64,000 bases of DNA from Smallanthus sonchifolius. Taxonomy: Eukaryota > Streptophyta > Magnoliopsida > Asterales > Asteraceae. How positions within the stretch are numbered: position 1 is the stretch's first letter; each line of letters starts with the position of its first letter. Shown here piece after piece: positions 9,890 through 20,767 of the stretch. Both the position numbers and the translations under genes were made by a program. Below the pieces are notes generated by a model that searched no databases, was not told where the DNA came from, and saw only the letters and a list, made by a program, of their open reading frames with translations. Location of the stretch: the NCBI GenBank assembly GCA_023525975.1, contig CM042018.1, positions 70,253,001 to 70,317,000 of the forward strand, written 5' to 3'.

Positions 9890-12757
9890 TCATGCAGCTG
9901 GTCCTTCAGTTGTCCTCGGTATAAAAGGTTTAACATGGAGAGATACAACCCGTTGGTAGGCTTTAGCATCAGCTTCATCTTCATCACTGTATGCCTGAAT
10001 GTGATTCTGAAAAAGGATTTCCAGATCTTCAGGCTGAAACTTCAGCAGCTCCATGGGCTCAAAGATGGTGATGTCTTCCTTGCCCTCACATTCAATAACT
10101 GCACTGCCAATGACTGGGTTATAGAACCACTTTCTGAAAGTTTGTAGCTGGACAGGTACATATTTTGGAATAGTGATAGTCCTGTGTGTTTGGGCAGGCT
10201 TGTATCTTAGGAACACATATGGCTTTTTAGTTTTAGGATGAAACCTAGTCTTTGAGATCTTCTTCTGAGTTTTCCTAGGCTTCATTCCTTTGAAATCATT
10301 GTTGACTTGAGAATGCAGAAACTTCTCAAAGTCATAAGCCATCATGACCTTCCCAGGGTTTTGAAGTGGAAGTTTTGCTAAATCCCTGAGGTCATAGAAA
10401 GGAAGGGTTTGGAAGTCAGTCATATTTTTGAAGTGCTGAACTCCCCCTCTAAATCTCCTGATGATAAAGAGCTTCCTTTCTGCATCGTATTTCCATCCAA
10501 TTGGAGGCCTTTTCAGTTCTTGATGCTCGGCTATCCACTCATAGGTTTGAGGAGTCTCTTCCTGAATGATCTTTTTAAACCAAGACTTCCTTGAAACAGG
10601 AGGTTCAGGTGCAGTTGAAGGTTGATCTTGTGCTGGAGTTGTTTCAGATACTGGAATGGTTGGTTCAGGAATGATATCTTTGATGAGGTTAATCTGAACA
10701 TCTTCTTCATCTGATAGTGTTTGAATCTCATCACCTTCTTCAGTAAAATATCTTGTTCGTTCAGTCTCCCTTTCTTCAGTGGTTAGAATTTCTGGATGAA
10801 GATCATTATAGGCAAAGTTTTCAATGTCATCTAGAAGAGCATTCAGTTCATCATCAGATGGTATATCTTCTTCATCCAGAATGATAGTTTCAATATCAGG
10901 CATAGCTCCCTTCCCTCTTTTCCTTGCTTCTCTTCTTTCACTAGCTGAGGGAAGGTCAGACTCTATCTCCTCAACCTTTACTTCAACAGACTCCTTTGTC
11001 TTGGTACAGTGACTGGTATACATAATTAATGCAGATTCAGGATTAGTGACAAAGGCAGGAGACGATGGTTCAACTTCTGATGTAGTCTCCCCCTGTCCTG
11101 TTGAGGTGGTTGGCTGTTGAGGTGTAGGTTTGAGTATTGAGTCTTTGAGCTGCTTAACTGTTTCAGCTAAGGCTTTGAAATCTTCTTGTTGCTTTGTTAT
11201 CAGCCTTTGTTGAGTTTTGAGCTGAGTCTGCTGAATATCTATTTGAGTATGTAAGCCACCAACCTCCAGCTTTAAGTCTTTGACTTCCTCCTTAACTTCA
11301 TTCAATTTGGACTTAAATCCTTCAATCTCTGTATCTTTCTTTTGAAGATTATCTTGAAGTCTTTTCATTTCAAGACTTAGAGTCTTGACTCTCGGTAAAG
11401 GAGATGATGAACCATGAAGTGGTGAGGTGGGAGGAGTATGGATAGGTGATTGTTGTGGAGAAGTAGGAGGTGTAGATATGGGTGCCTGTTGTGGAGTAGG
11501 ATGTGGATATGGTTCTGGAGTAGTGGAGAATGAAGATACTGATGAGGATGACAAGTCCTCCAATCCAGTCTTTATCTTTTTAGCCCTAGGCTCCTCCTCT
11601 TCGAAATCAGATCCTGACTCAATTTGTCTTTTTGATGAAGATGCAGCTTGCTCTTTTCTATCATCTGAATCAGACTTGTAATAGTCTGATCCATAGATCC
11701 CTGCATCAAGAGTCCCACTAGACTCTGAAGTTTCCTTTTCAGCCTCTTGTACATTAGCTTCAGCAATGACTGCTGGCTCTTGAACTATTTGAATTTCTTC
11801 AACAAAGGGAGCCTCTATCACAGGCTCAAGAATTTGCTGTTCTTCTTCTTTTATAACAGGAATGTCCACCTCAATCTCAGATTCATTGATAGGTTGATCA
11901 CCTTGATTATGTTCAGCTTCCAGCTCTTCTTCATCTGATGATAAGTCTTCTTCTTCAAGATCAGGATCAATGTCAGGGATGAACTCTTCTTCTTCTCCAA
12001 TGACATGACCAAACAAGGGAATGTCAGCTATCGCCCTGTTGGTCCTTTTGCTGGTGCTTTTCATGTAGCTAAGAGTTTTGGCTATCATGTTATCAAAAAC
12101 AAAGGTGTTTCCACCTTGTTGAAGCTCTGGAAGAAGATGATTTATGATAATTTGTAGAAATCTAGGATATGCTAGAAATTTCTCCTTTACTGCTCCTGTT
12201 AAGTTATACTTTAGCTGAGTGAAAATGTAACCAGAAAAGTTATAGTTTCTTCCCTTTGTTAATCCCAAAATAGTTGATCCCAGAGTGCTGTTAGCTGAAT
12301 CAAAACCTCCTTTCCTTATTGATAGGCAGTGAATAAACACATGCACTATATATCTCCAATGGCTAGGCAAAGAGTTCTTGATTATTTGACCATTTTTAAA
12401 CTCATCAGGATGACCCATTCTTCTAAAGCATTCTTTCACATAGAAGATTGGGAACTCAACGGGTGCTTCTGGATTATCATTAAATTGAAGTACATCTCTG
12501 ACTGTAGCTTCAGAAAATAATACTTCCTGGCCATGTATGGTTGCCCTAATGTGCTGCACATTATCAACTGTTATTAACTCAGCAGTTTCCCATAATTGTC
12601 TTATAGTTGCTTCAAAAACCGGCAGGTTGTGGCTGATGGCAAAACTTATGTTGGAGTTTGCCAGAAAGTGTAAGACCGGAATAAATTCAGCAGCTTTCGG
12701 ATCATTGCTATTAAGGAATGCACAGACATTGTGCCTCTTCACGAATATGAGATCCAT
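9890..12757 (-). CDS. Intact 955-residue extra ORF (Sirevirus ORF3, so-called envelope-like) of copia-A
   Basis: Unbroken ORF between pol and the PPT, a position where Sireviruses carry an additional gene. No enzymatic motif, signal peptide or transmembrane segment is visible, so the traditional envelope-like label is not supported here. Layout: globular N-terminal region (1-250); acidic stretch (250-400) with a basic RAKKIKTG cluster near 391; Ser/Pro-rich linker (400-455); heptad-rich coiled coil (about 457-541); second acidic region with DEEDIPSDDE; basic C-terminal domain (about 730-955) rich in aromatic and Lys/Arg residues. The N-terminal region shares its plan with copia-C ORF3 (39332 onward). 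It is the only large intact ORF of the element although gag and pol are broken. ATG at 12757 directly follows a T-rich AG. Function unknown. Confidence 0.85.
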   Translation of the reverse strand: MDLIFVKRHNVCAFLNSNDPKAAEFIPVLHFLANSNISFAISHNLPVFEATIRQLWETAELITVDNVQHIRATIHGQEVLFSEATVRDVLQFNDNPEAPVEFPIFYVKECFRRMGHPDEFKNGQIIKNSLPSHWRYIVHVFIHCLSIRKGGFDSANSTLGSTILGLTKGRNYNFSGYIFTQLKYNLTGAVKEKFLAYPRFLQIIINHLLPELQQGGNTFVFDNMIAKTLSYMKSTSKRTNRAIADIPLFGHVIGEEEEFIPDIDPDLEEEDLSSDEEELEAEHNQGDQPINESEIEVDIPVIKEEEQQILEPVIEAPFVEEIQIVQEPAVIAEANVQEAEKETSESSGTLDAGIYGSDYYKSDSDDRKEQAASSSKRQIESGSDFEEEEPRAKKIKTGLEDLSSSSVSSFSTTPEPYPHPTPQQAPISTPPTSPQQSPIHTPPTSPLHGSSSPLPRVKTLSLEMKRLQDNLQKKDTEIEGFKSKLNEVKEEVKDLKLEVGGLHTQIDIQQTQLKTQQRLITKQQEDFKALAETVKQLKDSILKPTPQQPTTSTGQGETTSEVEPSSPAFVTNPESALIMYTSHCTKTKESVEVKVEEIESDLPSASERREARKRGKGAMPDIETIILDEEDIPSDDELNALLDDIENFAYNDLHPEILTTEERETERTRYFTEEGDEIQTLSDEEDVQINLIKDIIPEPTIPVSETTPAQDQPSTAPEPPVSRKSWFKKIIQEETPQTYEWIAEHQELKRPPIGWKYDAERKLFIIRRFRGGVQHFKNMTDFQTLPFYDLRDLAKLPLQNPGKVMMAYDFEKFLHSQVNNDFKGMKPRKTQKKISKTRFHPKTKKPYVFLRYKPAQTHRTITIPKYVPVQLQTFRKWFYNPVIGSAVIECEGKEDITIFEPMELLKFQPEDLEILFQNHIQAYSDEDEADAKAYQRVVSLHVKPFIPRTTEGPAA

Positions 12758-12759
12758 AC

Positions 12760-13412
12760 CTAAAAAAAATCATCAATAAGTAAAATTTCTGAATATCGAA
12801 ACTAAGTATTTCAACACTTAGGAAAAATCAGAAATCCTTACTGTCGAAACTAAGTAGTTTCGATAGAGATGAACTTATCGAAACTAACTAGTTTCGATAG
12901 AAGGAATAAGCTTTGATCAACACTTGTAGAAACTCTGAAATCAACATTGTCGAAACTAAGTAGTTTCGATAGAGATGAATTTATCGAAACTAACTAGTTT
13001 CGATAGGGTCAATGAGCTTTGATCAACACTTATAAAATTTCTGAAATCAACAATGTCGAAACTAAGTAGTTTCGATAGAGATGAACTTATCGAAACTAGT
13101 AGTTTCGATAGAGAAATTAGGTCAAGTTTGGGTGTCGAAACCAGTAGTTTCGATTGAAAACCTTTTGAAAAATTTTGAAGGAGTTGAACTCCTTTATCGA
13201 AACTAACTAGTTTTGAAACCCAAACCCCCTATTGATTCACTATACTCAGACAATATAAACAATTAAATGAAAGGTTTTAGAGTGGCCTGTGAAAGTCGGA
13301 GCTTCATCTTACCGAATTTGAGAATGATTTCTGCAAGAATAGATTTTGAAAATATGAAACCCTAGGTCTGTCGATTCGCAAAGGTCATTCAAATGAAATA
13401 GAGAAAAGTTAC
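12760..13412 (-). other. Candidate intron in the leader of the copia-A extra ORF
   Basis: On the minus strand CATCAG|GTAACT (donor, intron starts at 13412) and TTTTTTTTAG|GT-ATG (acceptor, intron ends at 12760) bracket 653 nt just before the ORF3 start codon. A CT-rich leader lies upstream (about 13580-13413) with a weak CATAAATG box near 13568. Not proven; needs transcript data. Confidence 0.4.
12796..13212. repeat. Palindrome array with 106-bp tandem units upstream of copia-A ORF3
   Basis: Units starting at 12843, 12949 and 13055 repeat every 106 bp; each holds two palindromes (TCGAAACTAAGTAGTTTCGA and TCGAAACTAACTAGTTTCGA types). Single degenerate arms continue to 13212. The array lies inside the candidate intron. 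Confidence 0.9.
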
Positions 13413-13627
13413 CTGATGATGGAGATGACAGTGACAACGGGGGTAATCAGGTGAATAACACTGATAATTTGCAACTCAGACCAGGGCTTGATAGGTTTGA
13501 GAGAGACGGAGAAGATGAATAGGGTTTGCGAAAAAGACGAGTGAATAAGAAGTGAAGGGAGGGATTCATTTATGCAGGCGTTTAAATTGCGAGGAACAAA
13601 AGACAAAAATGCCCTTGTCGAAACAAC

Positions 13628-13744
13628 TAGTTTCGATAGGGCAAACTAGTTTCGATATTTACAGAGTAGTTTCGATAGGGCAAACTAGTTTCGATATTTA
13701 CAGAGTAGTTTCGATAGGGCAAACTAGTTTCGATATTTACATAG
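13628..13744. repeat. 39-bp tandem repeat x3 with TAGTTTCGAT arms
   Basis: Three head-to-tail copies, each with two TAGTTTCGAT half-sites, differing at one position in the last copy. It lies upstream of the ORF3 leader. Confidence 0.9.
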
Positions 13745-14827
13745 TAACAGAAATAAGACTAACATATATACACAAGATATTTACACTTTTTCTTCTTGAA
13801 AAAGATCTAACATGAGATCAGATCTGGTCAGTCTCTTGAAACACTTCCTTTTGCAATTAGCTACTGTGAGTCCCTGAAGATAGCTGATATTTGTGCAAAG
13901 TAAACCCGAACATTTGTTTGTATTTTGATTTCATGTGATTAAAAGGTACCATTTAAGCACTATACAAGGTGTACCCCACATATTAAAATAAAATGATTTT
14001 GAAAACCTATCAATCCTCAAGAAGTACCCATCTTCATCCTATCATCTCTTTCTGATTAACCAAGGTACCGTGTAGGTAATGTCAAAGTACCACCAAAATA
14101 AAATAAGATATCCAAGTGGATTTAGAAAATTAAAATAAAAAATATCCAAGTAGATATTAAAAAGGTACGAGCATTCTAGATCTTTGCGTAAGCAAAACAG
14201 AAGAAGTCGTAAAATTATCCAAGCGGATAGAAAAAATGTTGAACACCCAAGATCTTTGCGTAAGCAAAACAGACGGGGTCAAATCATCCAAGTGGATGGG
14301 AAAAGGATGAGCACCCGAGATCTTTGCGTAAGCAAAACATACGGGGTCATCGGTGGTAAATATCGTTATATTGACGGTCACTTGGCGTATGAATAGGAAT
14401 CCAATACGTAAGCCTGTATCTGATTGAATTGGTTTTCTTAGATATAAAAATGGGTTAGATGTTTCAATAATGGGTTCAAACACACAAGTATGAGATATAT
14501 ATTAGAGTTTTCACACTACTTACAAGTTTTAACCATATGTCGGGCCTACCAGCTATACCTCAGTAAACACCATCGCTTTTGGTCCATTCCATGTCCAAGA
14601 GATGAGATCAGACACTATCATTTCTCAAAGGTCAGATTCAATTCTTCCTGCAACTCAAAACCACTTGTAAGATTATATATACAGCAATTCTTTTCAATAT
14701 AATATTTCTCCCCCAAAAGATTTGCGTAGAAACTGTACAGAAAGATAAAATCTTTTTGGAATTTTCTTTAACAATAAAAAATAAAAATAAAATAAAAATA
14801 AAAAAAATAAACTACTATTCACACAAG
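13745..14827 (-). other. pol-ORF3 spacer of copia-A with 68-73 bp tandem repeat
   Basis: Non-coding. Three copies of a unit opening AGATCTTTGCGTAAGCAAAA start at 14177, 14250 and 14318. The rest is AT-rich with (A)n(T) runs near 14770. ORFs here are shadows or chance. Confidence 0.7.
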
Positions 14828-16651
14828 TTACTGAAAGTTAATAATTCCAAGCATCTCCACCAGTTGGGCAAATCTGGTAGAGTCAAAAGCCTTTGTGAAT
14901 ATGTCTGCGGTTTGCTTGTCGGTTTTGACTTCAACGATTTGAATATGCTTCTTTTCAACACAGTCACGGATAAAATGATGTTTGATTTCAATGTGTTTGG
15001 TTTTGGAATGTTGTACGGGGTTTTTGGTGATATGGGGAACGGCGGTGTTGTCACAAAGAATGGGTGTCTCATGGAATGTGATCCCATAGTCAAGCATCTG
15101 ATGGTGTATCCATCTGACTTGGGAACAACAGAGGGCTGCGACAATGTATTCGGCTTCGGCGGTGGATTGGGAAACAGTGGATTGTTTCTTACATTGCCAT
15201 GTGACAAGGCAGTTGCCAAGGAATTGACAACCTCCAGAGGTGGATTTTCGGTCTAAGTTGCAACCCCCGTAGTCTGAATCTGAATAAGCCACAAGATCAA
15301 ACAAGTTAGTTTTAGGATACCACAGACCCAATTTTGGCTTATACCTTAAATATCTCAAAATACGTTTTACAGCAGATAAATGAGAGAGTTTAGGGTTAGC
15401 CTGAAAACGGGCACACAGGCACACTGCAAACATGATGTCGGGTCTGCTGGCCGTGAGATACATGAGCGATCCAATCATAGAGCGATAGAGATGCTGATCA
15501 ACGCTTTCACCATCCACATCAGGAGTCAAACCATGACGAACTTCCATAGGAGTTTTCATAGGGTGGGAATCAGCCATTTTGAACTTTGTCAGGATTTCTT
15601 TCACGTATTTTTCTTGATGAATAAGAATTCCGGACTCAGACTGATCAACTTGCAGACCCAAAAAAAACTTCATTTCTCCCATGGAGCTCATTTCAAACTT
15701 CGATTGCATCACTTCTTCAAATTCTTTGCAGAGACGGGGATTCGTAGAACCAAAAATGATATCAACCACATAAATTTGCACCATGATTGTATCCTTTTCC
15801 TCCTTCCGTTTGAACAATGTTTGGTCAATTGCTCCTCGTGTGAAACCATTCTCAAGCAGATGCTTTGATAAAGTTTCATACCACGCACGAGGTGCTTGGT
15901 GAAGACCGTACAATGCTTTGTCTAACTTGTAAACACGGTCTGGAAAATTAGGATCAATGAAACCCGGCGGCTGCTTGACATATACTTCTTCTTGAACTTT
16001 CCCATACAAAAATGCGCTTTTGACATCCATTTGATGGACGGTGAAGTCCATGTAGGCTGCATAGGCGAGAAACATTCGGATGGCTTCCAAGCGAGCCACT
16101 AGTGCAAAGACTTCCTCGTAGTCAATCCCTTCTTCTTGATAAAAACCTTGAACCACCAGACGAGCTTTGTTTCGAATCACAGTGCCGCCTTCATCCTTTT
16201 TGTTGCGAAAAACCCAACGAGTACCGATTGGAACTTTGTTCTTGGGTAGATCCACCAAATTCCACACATGTAACTTTGAGAATTGCTGTAGCTCTTCCTG
16301 CATTGCTTCCACCCAGCTGTTTTCCAGTAGTGCTGCTTTAATGTTCTTTGGTTCAGTTTGAGAGATGAAGCAGGAAAACATGCTGTTTTCAAATGCTTCA
16401 CAGGCACTTCGGGTACTAACACCCACATTGAGTGGTCCAATGATGTTATTGGTGGGATGAATCTTGTGAATTCGCAGTTGAGGAATTGCATCTTCTTCCA
16501 CAACTTCCTCCAAATTGGTAAGATTTTCAGCAGTAGGATCGGCAATGTCATTAATAGGATCTTCAGCAGATGATTGTGGTGCAACATCTACTGTTGGAAT
16601 GGAGTTGTCTTCAACAGTTTCACTTGTTGCACCAGAACCGGAAGACTCCAT
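14828..16651 (-). pseudogene. copia-A reverse transcriptase and RNase H
   Basis: 607 codons without interruption. A variable acidic linker is followed by RT (WVEAMQEELQQF, GTRWVFRNKKDEGG, KARLVVQGF, MDVKSAFLYG, ALYGLHQAPRAWYE). Then comes motif C, then RNase H (AYSDSDYGGC, AEAEYI, CDNTAV, KHIEIKHHFIRD) and the conserved copia C-terminus. Motif C reads YVVD, not YVDD: the first catalytic Asp codon GAT is GTT. The RT should therefore be inactive although the frame is open. A TAA (16655-16657) separates it from integrase; the same stop occurs in the second copy of this family. Confidence 0.9.
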
Positions 16652-16654
16652 ATT

Positions 16655-18154
16655 AGATTAAGCATTTGCAACCACAGGAATTTCAACCTGAGCAGATGAG
16701 GAAGAACCTTGATCATTTAAGTTCCCTATATTGTTCACAGAAAAATAAGGATTAACATGAGTTGAGTCAATGGAGAAATCAGGAAGATTAAATGACTTAA
16801 AAACTGAATCGACGTCAAAAAGCCAATCGGGACCGTCTCCTGCGTCCGTATGGTTGTTTTCATTCCAATTGATATCAATAGACTCCAGCACAATCCTTTT
16901 CTTCTTATGATAGACACGAAAAGCACGTTGATTGGAAGAGTAACTAACAAAATAACATTCATCAGCTTTGGCTTCAAACTTGTTGAGCTGATCTGAAGTG
17001 TTCAGCTTTGTGCACACACACCCAAATTTTCTGAAGAAATCAATAACTGGCTTGCGCTTGTACATGATCTCATAAGGTGTCTTGTTGCAACTTTTAGTAA
17101 TAAGAACCCGATTCTGCACAAAACATGCAGTGTTGACCGCCTCAGCCCAAAAAGTCACGGGAAGCTTAGAGTCAACAATCATAGTTCGAGCAGCTTCAAT
17201 TAAAGTGCGGTTTCTTCTTTCAGCTACACCGTTTTGTTGAGGAGTACGAGGTGCACTAAATTGTCGAGAAATTCCTTTGCTTTCACAGAAAGAGTCAAGA
17301 GGTGCATTTTTGAATTCTGTTCCATGATCGCTGCGGATAGTCTTCACACTTAGATTGAAGAGGTTCTCAATTTGAAGCAGATAGGTTTTTAAAATCTCTT
17401 GCGTCTCATCCTTCTTAGCTAAGAAAAACACCCAAGTGAATCGAGAAAAATCATCTGTTACCACCAGACAGTATGACTTTCGTCCAAGACTCATGACACT
17501 CACTGGACCAAAGAGATCCATGTGAAGCAATTGGAGAGGAGAGTCAATGGAATTGGTGGTATTAGGCTTATGTGAAGATTTGTGCTGTTTTCCCTTGGAA
17601 CATGAAATACAGTGTTCCATAGGAGTGAAATCTTTGAGAGGTAATCCATTGACTAGGTTGCCTCGAACCAGTCGGTTCATTGTTTTGAAATTGACATGTC
17701 CCAACCTCTTATGCCACAGGAAAGATTCATCTTCAGAAGCCTTTGAGAGAAAACATGATTCAATTCCCGATGGGTTGTTCATATCCAAGCTATATGTGTT
17801 GTATCTTCTGGGAGCACGCATGAGAATAAGTTCTTCCGGAATCACCACTCCCGGCTTTAAGATAAGACATTCTTTTGAATTGAATAAAGCACAAAAGTCC
17901 TTGTCACAAATCTGTGAAACACTCATCAGATTGTATTTTAACTGAGGAACATAGTTGACAAATTCCAGACTATTTACTCCATTTGATACTGTTCCTTGTC
18001 CTTCAATCTTTCCTCCTCTTGGGTTACCAGCAAAAGCAACATACTCTCCATCAATTTGATGATAATCTTGCAGCAAGTTAAAGCGCCCAGTCATATGCCT
18101 TGAACATCCACTATCTACATGCCAGATGTTATCGCCGGTTCTTCTTGATTGACC
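16655..18154 (-). pseudogene. copia-A aspartic protease and integrase
   Basis: The frame opens at 18154 right after a TAG (18157-18155). Protease carries WHVDSGCSRHMTG (about 18118-18080). It continues through the pre-integrase domain (LWHKRLGHVNFKTMNRL...HCISCSKGK, an HHCC finger) to the integrase core with Asp in HMDLFGP, Asp in RSDHGTEF and Glu in NGVAERRN, all intact. It ends at VVANA then TAA (16657-16655). The frame itself is clean for 500 codons. No Met lies upstream of the protease motif, so translation must come from gag by readthrough, frameshift or splicing. Confidence 0.88.
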
Positions 18155-18200
18155 CTATACACAACGAACCATTTATACGTTTTGACCAAAAATGTTTCAA

Positions 18201-18862
18201 TCAAGAGATTTTAGTGTCAGGATATGACATCTCATTGGAATCAGAAGTACAACCATCCTTTGATAAAGCACGGTCATCAAATAGAACATTATTTTTAATT
18301 TTCCAAGTTCGTTTTAAATAATTTTTAGCATTTTTAATTCTTTTACGCCTAGATTTCCTACTGTGAGAAGAATTAGGCAACACATATGAATTTAATGAAC
18401 TTTGGGAAGGTGATTCTTCATTAAGATTTGCGGTTGTCAATTTGCAACTCTTTGAAACATGATTTGAGGCACCGCAACTAAAACAAACGTTTTTACAAGA
18501 TATCTTAGCCTGATAATAATCATCACAAGATGAAGATGATTGTGATGTTGAGGAATCTGAAAATGAGACGGTTCTCTCATCAATAACATTGTCTTGAAGA
18601 TGATGTGCTTCCTTTAATCTGAAAAATTCCATGTTGCTATGGTTTCACGTGGTACATCATTCACAATAACTCCTGCACTTTTAAATTTTGTAACACATGG
18701 CATAACATTCAAAGATTTAGGAACAAAAGGCAAGGCATTTTGAAATTTAGAAACATCACATCCCAAACCCGTATGCTCAGCAGGCATAGAATCAAAATAC
18801 AAGTTTTTAACGTGTTCACAAATATTTGGTTTTGACACGGACATAATATTACATTCATCCGA
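18201..18862 (-). pseudogene. copia-A gag C-terminal part with second zinc knuckle
   Basis: Two frame pieces (18844-18614 and 18632-18201) continue the gag after a stop. A frameshift at about 18640-18614 joins them. The second piece holds a zinc knuckle CFSCGASNHVSKSC and a basic RKSRRKRIKNAK patch, as in the second copy at 45530-46213. The stop at 18863-18865 replaces a Glu codon (GAG to TAG) still present in that second copy. Confidence 0.8.
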
Positions 18863-20767
18863 CTAAAGTTCTTTTAAAATAGTTCTATCATTAGCACTCT
18901 TATCACAATCATCTTCGGACTTTACACAATTTGACTCTGCACAAGAAGCAAAACTATCAGAATCAGAGGATGTAATATAATCATCAGGAGATAATGTGCA
19001 AACAAAAGGTGTGGAAACATGTGGAGTAGGCATATCAGCAAATTTCCCTGATTTAGAATAAGGAGGTGGATGAGAGTTATACCCAAGACCTTCTGTGCCT
19101 TTTCTATTAAATTGTTTATCAATTATTCCAAACAGAATTTTCTGATCCATATCCATGTGATCAACCTGTAATTTGGCTTTTTCTGCTTTTTGGACTCTTT
19201 CGGTTAAAATTGTATTATTAATGGTTTGAGTATTGAGTTGCACAATTAAAGAACGATTTTCACCAGAAATATCACGAATTTTCTTTAAATAAAGTTTCTC
19301 ATTTTTGGCCACAGAATCATACATCACCTTAATGTGATTTCGTTCATCAATCAAGGCTTGATTGATGAATCTGTATTTTTGAATTTCATTTAAGCAAGAT
19401 CTAGAATCACAAAGGTTAGAAGTAACCTCAGCAGGCACAGCAGTGAGATCCTCAGCTTGTTCAATCATGACACACTTGCTATTTTCCTCCACATCAGCCA
19501 TCAAGGCTTTATCAGCAGCTTCCTCAGCTTGTTCTCCCCAATGATAATGTCCATCAGCTTGGCACACAAGAGCTGTGGAACTGGAAGTTGTGTTTGTCTT
19601 TGGAGGATTGGCAGCTTGTTTACCAGAGGAAATCTTCTTATCTTGCTGATCTTTGGAGGACGGCTCCTTGCAGTTTCTGGCAAAGTGACCCAGCTGATCA
19701 CAATTGTAGCATCTCACCTTCTTGATGTCAAACCCAAGCGTCTTTCCTTGCTTGAACCTGTCTATACCAGTCCTTTTGATAAATCTCTTGGCTCTTAAGG
19801 TCAACGTGGCCATGCACCAATCAATGTCCATTTTCTCCAAATCATCAGGATTAATCTGCTCCAAGTCATCAGGTTGAAAGCTAACCGGTGTTAGATTTCT
19901 AGAGATCAGTGCATCATAGCATGACATGAAAGCAGTCATGATTGGGACATATTCATCAGGAATCATGGTGACAGTCTTTTGAGGAGCAGAGGAGCTGGTA
20001 GACTTAATTGCAGCTGCTGAAGGAGGAACATCAGTCTGAAAGTATGGGCTACCGGATGAGCTTGATCCAGCAATGAGAGCTGTGTTTCCAGACTGATTAG
20101 ATGGGGTGACTGCTCCCTTCTTAATCTCAATTTCATAAGATTCAAGAATGCTATAGACTTCCTGTTGAGACAGAGCACTCAGATTCTCAGTCTTTTTGAT
20201 CATGATTCGATACATATTCCATTCCTCAGGAAGAGAATCTAGGAGTTTCTTGTTTAGATCAAGAGTAGGGTATTCAACTCCCATTACCTTCAACCTTGAG
20301 ACAATGCTTGAGAAACGGTTGATCAAATCAGATATTGATTCTCCCCTTACACTGCTGAACATCGCATATTGTTTCTTGATCAGATCTCTTTTGCTTTCCC
20401 TGACATCCTCACTTCCCTCATATCTTGTGCACAGTGCAACCCATAAGTCTTTGGCAGTTGTGTACTCAGCAAAGATGTTGAAAATATCCATAGGAAGAGC
20501 CATGGCAATAGTCCCGTAGGCCTTGTTGTCTCGGGCAATCAAGGCAAGATCTTTCTCATCATACTCAGACACTAACTTAGGACGTTGAACATCAGCAGTG
20601 GTAGTTACGGGCTTATGGGGACCATCGGTGATAGAATTCAACAGTGTATAATCGTAAAATTGAAAGAAAATCTTTATTTTTTTAGTCCAGTCATCAAAAT
20701 CTCTTGTGGACACAAGAACAGGTGGTCTATTTCCCTCATAATGTTCTGTTGAACTTGAAGTGGCCAT
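18863..20767 (-). pseudogene. copia-A gag, N-terminal 634 codons
   Basis: Nucleocapsid precursor. It starts MATSSSTEHYEG. The UBN2-type gag domain occupies about residues 10-215 (LWVALCTRYEGSEDVRE, RFSSIVSRLKVMGVEYP, LLDSLPEEWN). The first zinc knuckle CYNCDQLGHFARNC follows near residue 360. Beyond it is a long acidic and coiled-coil extension typical of Sirevirus gags. It ends early at a TAG (18863-18865); the natural protein went on into 18862-18201. The start ATG is the first after the palindrome-rich leader. Confidence 0.88.

Noticed and set aside
9890..12757. Envelope protein identity for copia-A ORF3
   Set aside because: No signal peptide, transmembrane helix or fusion-type segment is visible; the name is historical.
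9604..13744. Regularly spaced palindromic repeats resembling a CRISPR array
   Set aside because: Units vary in length and spacing, lie in LTR, leader and spacer of one retroelement, and have no spacers of constant length; the context is a eukaryotic retrotransposon.
14756..15256. 166-codon plus-strand ORF
   Set aside because: Antisense shadow of the copia-A RNase H coding region.
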